A stretch of 28,787 nt of DNA from Paramecium sonneborni (Eukaryota > Ciliophora > Oligohymenophorea > Peniculida > Parameciidae), in NCBI GenBank assembly GCA_905182985.1, contig CAJJDN010000169.1:1-28787 (forward strand), in the 5' to 3' direction. Made by a program: the position numbers and the translations under genes. Each line of letters opens with the position of its first letter. Within the stretch, counting starts at the first letter, position 1. The notes beneath the pieces were generated by a model, which was not told the origin of the DNA, searched no databases, and saw only the letters and a list, made by a program, of their open reading frames with translations. Positions 23,778 to 28,787 of this stretch are shown piece by piece.

Positions 23778-25046
23778 TCAAATCAAATCATCTATTAATT
23801 CTAAAATATGAATTTTTATATCCATAGCAAAATAATCATCTACATATAGAGTTATAGCTTATAAAATTGCTTTTTACATTGCTTTAAACAGATTATTATT
23901 TTAATATTGTAAATTATCGGAATTAATCATGTAATTATCCTTAAAATTGTATGTGTAAGTATTATTAAAATATTTCAATATAGCATGATTATTTAGAACA
24001 TTTGTTAAGCTATTTGTTATTTCATCTTTTTTAAAGGTAAATTTGTAGAATTATTAATAATATTAAATTTATTTATCAATTTCTGATTAAACTTATTCTC
24101 TTATAAATTTTAATATATTATCATTTATTTAAGATTAAGTATTTTCAATCATTTATCTAGTCATTTCAGGATTATAATTTATTCTTTGATATTCTTATGT
24201 ACTATTAAGCTATTAAATAATAGAAGGTAGGCATTAATATAAGCAATATTCTAATATAATTGGTTGCTATTCTGTTTCTGTTGTTTATCCCTAAGGTATT
24301 ATTTTTTATATGTCAAGCCAATAGAGAATTTATTTATCATACCTTACATCACTCATGTTATGAATATCTTCATCTAAATTAATGATTTATTTTTGTTTAT
24401 TATATTAATATTCTTCTAAAAATCCATCTATTTGTTTAATAAAGTCATTTAAGTTTTTATTTTCAATATTATGTAAAATTGAGTTTAAAATGTTTTCCTT
24501 ATCTTATTGATATTAATTCTGTTTTAGTATAATTTTCTGATAACAACTTAAAATAATTTATTTAATAATAAAAAGTATTTTTTTAGATGCTTTGATTTTT
24601 AAGTCTACGCTTTCATCAAACTTTTCATAATTTGGACATTGATAACCAGTGAAATTAATAACATAATCTAACAATTAATATTTAATAGACGGCCTTTAAT
24701 CTAAATCAATAAAATGTAACCAAATTCTATTAGAATCTAAATAATAATGTTAAATCATGTTTTCTTCCATTTTCTAAACTTTTGTAGCTAAAGATTGAAC
24801 TAAAATCAAAAGTTGACCAAAATGAATTCTTACAAAATCATTTGACTATTTTCAATGAAAAAATACAATAAAAATAATGAGATCGCTTAATCTCATAAAT
24901 TTTTCTCTATTTACAATATATTCTATTAATTGTTCTTATTCTTTAATGTTTACCTAACCAATATTATCAAATTTTAGTTCTCTCTTCAAATCATCCAAAT
25001 TTTCAAAAGTATAAATATCTTTAGAGGAATATTTAAAATGCTTCAT
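23778..25046 (-). CDS. Paralogue C of a kinase-like multicopy family
   Basis: Two exons joined by a 21-nt intron (24846-24866) encode 415 residues. Family blocks: MKHFKYSSKDIYTFEN, IGQV, then MRLSDLIIFI before the intron, NDFVRIHFGQLL after it, IQHYYLDSNRIWLHF, and VINFTGYQCPNYEKFDE. The C-terminal part is helical, contains ILKYFNNTYTYNF, and ends LELIDDLI, as in the neighbouring fragment. The HxYLDxN and NFTG sites stand where a kinase has HRDLxxxN and DFG, but key residues differ. The intron is a multiple of three and carries an in-frame TGA. Intact, expressed function unknown. Confidence 0.8.
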
Positions 25047-25117
25047 AAATATTTAGATAATTAAAATAATTATAGTCTATATATTAAAAATATTGTCATT
25101 ATAAACTTATTAATAAT

Positions 25118-25324
25118 TCATATCAAATCATCAATCAATTAAAGTATTTTGTACATAAAGAAGATTTTTAATTTATCTTATATAGATGCAATTAGGCTTT
25201 TTGAAATAGCTGCATAAATTTAATTTTTGAATTCTTCATTATTGAAATATAACCAAAATGTATTATTGAAATATTTAACATATTTAGATTCAATAAATGT
25301 TTCAAATGAATACACATCTTCACT
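25118..25324 (-). pseudogene. Internally deleted copy of the kinase-like family
   Basis: On the minus strand this fragment reads EDVYSFE, the N-terminal block of paralogue B, and then continues in frame with TFIESKYVKYFNNTFW and YAAISKSLIASIQDK, the C-terminal block, ending in LIDDLI and TGA at 25118-25120. About 300 residues of the middle, including the intron and kinase-like motifs, are missing. A 44-bp stretch (25177-25220) is identical to 13314-13357 in paralogue B. The junction keeps the frame. It has no own start and is taken as a relic. Confidence 0.75.
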
Positions 25325-25481
25325 GTGATGTTTTTAGGATGATTAATTTCTTTATATTAGTCAAAAAAATATTAAATTTCTAAATATAAATAAAAAAATA
25401 GCAAAACAACTAATCAATTTTAATCTCAGGAAAAATTAGGAATAAGTATCCAACTATTAAATTAGGAAGTTATAAGCATAA

Positions 25482-25738
25482 GTTTTCCCTAATAAAATCA
25501 AGTATTCTATTGGATTTACAGGATATTAATGTTAATTATATGAAGATAGTTTACATTAAATCAAACCAGCATAAAAAGAAATCTTATAAATTATTAAAGA
25601 CATTTTGATTGACTTTAAAAGTAATTATATATTTTTTAATGATTCTAAAAAACATTAGATTCTAAAATAAATTCATGATCCAATCATTTAAGAATGTGAT
25701 AAATTCAATATTTATAATACTTAAAATGTTATTATAGA
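25482..25738 (+). repeat. Left arm of 257-bp inverted repeat
   Basis: This plus-strand stretch matches the minus strand of 26479-26735 with roughly ten differences. It carries, in frame, IGFTGYQCQLYED and IIKDILIDFKS, the same protein block as paralogue D. A frame stays open from 25485 to a TGA at 25914-25916, running into the 3' end of paralogue D on the other strand. Confidence 0.88.
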
Positions 25739-25740
25739 CA
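25485..25740 (+). pseudogene. Inverted fragment of paralogue D
   Basis: A central piece of a family member in plus orientation, corresponding to residues about 110-195 of paralogue D (PNKIKYSIGFTGYQC to NTQNVII). No start codon, no N-terminal or C-terminal blocks. Sequence outside the repeat arm is unrelated. Differences from D include Ser-Asn-Tyr for Ser-Ser-His and Lys-His for Lys-Asn, and the frame is kept, so it is recent or was copied from a functional member. Confidence 0.72.
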
Positions 25741-25838
25741 TTAAAATTGAAAGAAATGATTTAATTTAAAAATAATAAGTAAATAACCAAATTTAACTTA
25801 ATGTAAAAAATGATTAAGAGTTTAAAAACAAGATTATA

Positions 25839-27105
25839 TCAAATTAGTTCATCAATTAGTAATAAAATTTTGTATTAAATCAACATTTCAACTTCTTTAG
25901 TTACTATTTCTGTTGAAAATTTAGTAATTAAACTTTCTTAATATTATTGGAAATCTTATTAATTTTATTTTTTAGAAAAATATATAGAATTGTAAAAGTA
26001 CTTATTAAATTTCATATTGACAATTCTATCTAATAAGTTATTCAGCAATTTTTATTTTTCTTCCTCTGAAATTTACAATTTAAAATTTTTCATTTGGTTT
26101 TCTAAAATATCTTCTAATAATTAGTTAATAGATTGCTTTAAATTGTTCTTTAATTTGCTCTATTATGATTCAAAATGTTATTACAACTTTTCAAGTTTTT
26201 CAGCACTCATATTTAATATTTAATGTTATAATATATCGTTTTAATCTTATGGTTATTATTGATCATCAAGAATAGCAACTAAATTTTTCATGTTTTACAT
26301 TAAAATTTTTTCTATAAAATATGATTATTGTTCTTTAAACATATCTATGAAATATTTAATACAATTTTCACAATATTTTTTTGTAATTTTCCGTTACTTC
26401 ATACAATTATTAATTTATTATATGTCATCTAAACTAATACTCTGTTATTCATTATCAAAGTCTTATTTACATAAAATTTCTATAATAACATTTTAAGTAT
26501 TATAAATATTGAATTTATCACATTCTTAAATGATTGGATCATAAATTAATTTTAGAATCTAATTTTTTTTTGAATCATTAAAAAATATATGACTACTTTT
26601 AAAGTCAATCAAAATGTCTTTAATAATTTATAAGATTTCTTTTTATGCTGGTTTGATTTAATGTAAACTATCTTCATATAATTAACATTAATATCCTGTA
26701 AATCCAATAGAATACTTGATTTTATTAGGGAAAACATTTATTATTTAATTTGGATCATTAAAAATTAACCAAATTCTATTAACATCTAAATATTAATGTT
26801 CAATTTAGTATGAGATTTGTAATTATAAGACTTAATTTATTAGATTAAGGAATAATTAGATAAGTTATCCCAGTTTAATTTTTGCATAATTTGCTTTCTA
26901 TTACAACTTAATATTATAAAAATACAATCATTTAAATTAAATCGCTTAATCTAAGATGTTAAGATCTATCAATCTAATATTCAATTATTTTTTCATCTTC
27001 ATAAATCTTTACAAATCCTACTTAATCAACTTTTAAAATCTTCTTTAATAATATTATATCCTAATAAGTATAATATTAATAAGACCAATATTCTGTTCCT
27101 AACAT
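25839..27105 (-). CDS. Paralogue D of a kinase-like multicopy family
   Basis: Two exons with a 28-nt intron (26898-26925) encode 412 residues. Start MLGTEYWSYQYY; LRLSDLIQMI precedes the intron exactly as in B and C; then KLGQLIQLF, IEHQYLDVNRIWLIF, GFTGYQCQLYEDS. The region after residue 200 is helical, Lys/Gln-rich, probably coiled coil, and ends LLIDELI. A CENC motif near residue 230 is not shared with B. Kinase-like order of motifs without the usual catalytic Asp-Phe-Gly. Part of its coding sequence forms the right arm of an inverted repeat. Its start lies only 107 bp from the stop of the next minus-strand gene. Confidence 0.8.
26479..26735 (-). repeat. Right arm of 257-bp inverted repeat
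   Basis: This arm lies inside the coding region of paralogue D and pairs with 25482-25738. The spacer between the arms is 740 bp and contains the 3' half of paralogue D. Both arms start GTTTTCCC and end ATTATAGA when read in the same sense. Confidence 0.88.
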
Positions 27106-27212
27106 TTATTTTAATAATTATATTTATAATTCTATTAAATATAATTTATAATATATTTTGAATTAAAAAATATAAAATTTGATTAATATTCTTGATTGAT
27201 GTAAATACTTTA

Positions 27213-28787
27213 TCATTAGATAAGCATGATGATGGCAAACATCATAAAAGACCAGATATATCCATAACCTTCACATTCAGATTATCCAACAGTTCCGCAA
27301 TCTGGTTTGTTGTATGCTTTAGCTTCTTCAGCTGTAGGGCATGAAGAGTTTTCATCTTTTTTAATGCATTCTATAGTAGTAGAGCCAACAGCTTTAGCAG
27401 AAGAAACCTCAGCACCATCAGTGGTTGTAGTGGTGTCTTCTAAAAATCTGAATCTTCTTGCTGCAGTTGGATCTTCAAGTTTGCCATTGACTGAAAATTC
27501 AACATTGTTAGCAATTATATCAACGTTTAGTGTATAAATAGTTTATCCTGGTTGTTTTTGTTATTAAGTGGGCTTCAATTTTTTATTGACTCCATCACCA
27601 GTAATAGTGACATCAGCATCTCCAACCTTCCATGATTCAAATCCAGTTTATTTAACTCTTTGAACAACATAGAAATTTTTACTAGCATAGACTTATGGTT
27701 ATTCAACTAGTGTTGAACAGGTTGAATCACTGCAGAATCCAACTTCAGTTTCTGCTCTTGAAACACAATTATCTTCAGTTGCACAAGCAGGAGTATCATC
27801 TTAAGCTTCAGATGTTGCTTTAGCTGATAATACATTTCCATCTAAGTCAACTGCTACAAAGAATGTGAAGAAGAATTAAGCTAATTTCTTCTCTTAGATT
27901 GTAAGTTTGACTGAATAGTAACCAGTATAAACTATCTTATCTATTTATTCATCTTTAAATAATTTGCTATCAATATCTGCATTTGAAATTGTGAATTCCC
28001 AAATTCTTAATTATTTATCATCATCATAAGTGCTTGTAACAGTTGAATCATCTAATGTTTCACTTAAGAAACTTGGTCTATATCTGTAAATTGATCTTTC
28101 TATACAAGCATTCGCATTTCCATCTGATTTTATAAGAGGTTTATCTTTTTTATCAGGGAATACAAGTTGTACAACAACATCTTTATTGTCATTGAAGTCA
28201 GCTTTTCCATCAAATCTCATTGGAAGCTTTTTCTTTCCACCTTCTTATTTGCTTTAAACTTTTTCTAAGTTTTCACAGGTTTAAGCTACACATCTATCTT
28301 TAAAAACTATTTCTGTATCAGCACAAGAGACTTCAACTTCAACACATTGTTCTTATTATTCTGAATCTTGATTCCATTATCCTTTAGATTAGGGAGGAGG
28401 TCCTTAAGGTCTTTCTGGTCCTCCTTATCCTTATCCTTATCCTTATCCTTATCCTTATCCCATTTAACCTTATCCTTATCCCATTTGACCTTAACCTTAT
28501 CCCATTTGACCTTATCCTTATCCCATTTGACCTTATCCTTATCCCATTTATCCTTGTCCTTATCCCATTTATCCTTGTCCTTATCCCATTTAACCTTATT
28601 GTTGACCACCTTATTATTATCCACCTGGGTATTAGGTACCATTAGGTGGTTATTATGTTCCATTCGGTGGTTATTAAGTTCCAGTTGGTGGTTGTTATGT
28701 TCCACTGGGTGGTTATTAAGTTCCACTTGGTGGTTATTATGTTCCACTGGGTGGTTATTATGTTCCACTGGGTGGTTATTAAGTTCC
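27213..28787 (-). CDS. Probable surface protein with Gln/Gly/Pro repeats (5' end outside window)
   Basis: The minus-strand frame is open from the window edge (28787) to TGA at 27213-27215, 524 codons; the N-terminus is missing. From the edge it has seven heptads GTQQPPS (last residue S, T or N), a Gly/Gln linker, seven heptads MGQGQGQ, then GGPERPQGPPP. A folded region of about 370 residues follows, with scattered cysteines (EQCVEVEVSCAD, CVAQTCENL, TPACATEDNC, GFCSDSTCS, SECEGYGY). The last 15 residues (IWSFMMFAIIMLIQ) are hydrophobic: a membrane or GPI anchor. Repeat-rich plus Cys-bearing ectodomain suggests a cell-surface or lumenal role. Codon use is a little more G+C-rich than elsewhere, as in highly expressed genes. 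Family not recognised. Confidence 0.82.
28433..28600 (-). repeat. 21-bp coding repeat, MGQGQGQ type
   Basis: Seven units of 21 bp, each starting ATG GGA TAA GGx on the minus strand, vary only at synonymous positions (TAA/CAA, GGA/GGT). A run of extra GGA TAA pairs follows the last unit. The run of synonymous-only differences shows selection on the protein repeat. Confidence 0.85.
28641..28787 (-). repeat. 21-bp coding repeat, PPSGTQQ type
   Basis: Seven full units of 21 bp reach the window edge, so the true copy number is unknown. Each unit encodes GTQQPP followed by Ser, Thr or Asn. A degenerate eighth unit leads into the Gly/Gln linker. Confidence 0.85.

Noticed and set aside
26290..26496. 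Plus-strand open frame of 68 codons
   Set aside because: Antisense to paralogue D.
28307..28768. Minus-strand open frame rich in EHNNHP and KDKWDKDK repeats
   Set aside because: Out-of-frame reading of the 21-bp repeats; the true frame continues to a membrane anchor at 27213.

Overview
The window reads as macronuclear DNA of a ciliate of the Paramecium group. The base composition is very A+T-rich. Conserved proteins are continuous only if TAA and TAG are read as glutamine and TGA is the sole stop. Twelve introns could be placed from reading-frame continuity; they are 21 to 29 nt long and, with one GTG exception, begin GTA and end AG. The species cannot be named from sequence alone. All translations below use this code. 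No telomeric repeat, tRNA, rRNA or CRISPR array was seen.

Layout, left to right. An intact TLDc-domain gene (222-1509, +) is followed by two decayed minus-strand genes: a G8/parallel beta-helix (fibrocystin-like) relic (about 1560-2885) and a large P-loop NTPase relic (about 3369-5932). Next come selenophosphate synthetase (6026-7172, +), a small four-helix membrane protein with three 22-nt introns (8063-8809, +), a secreted or anchored protein of unknown family (9943-11202, -), another decayed gene (11642-12542, -) and a small membrane protein (12601-13194, +). A divergent promoter region of 160 bp separates paralogue B (minus) from a complete VPS8-like CORVET subunit (14653-18964, +). Downstream are a coiled-coil gene, a frameshifted minus-strand gene, a 70-residue protein with an MGC lipidation-type start, and a 680-residue coiled-coil protein with a Cys-rich tail.

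The right part (23.7-27.1 kb) is a cluster of one gene family: two more intact paralogues (C and D, 415 and 412 aa; B is 402 aa), an internally deleted fragment and an inverted fragment that makes a 257-bp inverted repeat. The three intact members share one intron at the same place, an HxYLDxNRIWL motif and a GYQC motif. Their order and spacing recall a degenerate protein-kinase catalytic loop and DFG region. This family is the most interesting element here. The window ends inside a minus-strand gene for a probable surface protein with two kinds of 21-bp coding repeats.

Housekeeping functions (selenium metabolism, endosomal tethering) are intact, while four genes among them are decaying. This pattern fits gene loss after duplication, which is well known in Paramecium. 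With one stop codon and this base composition, open frames of 100 codons or more arise by chance, so short open frames were accepted only with extra support.
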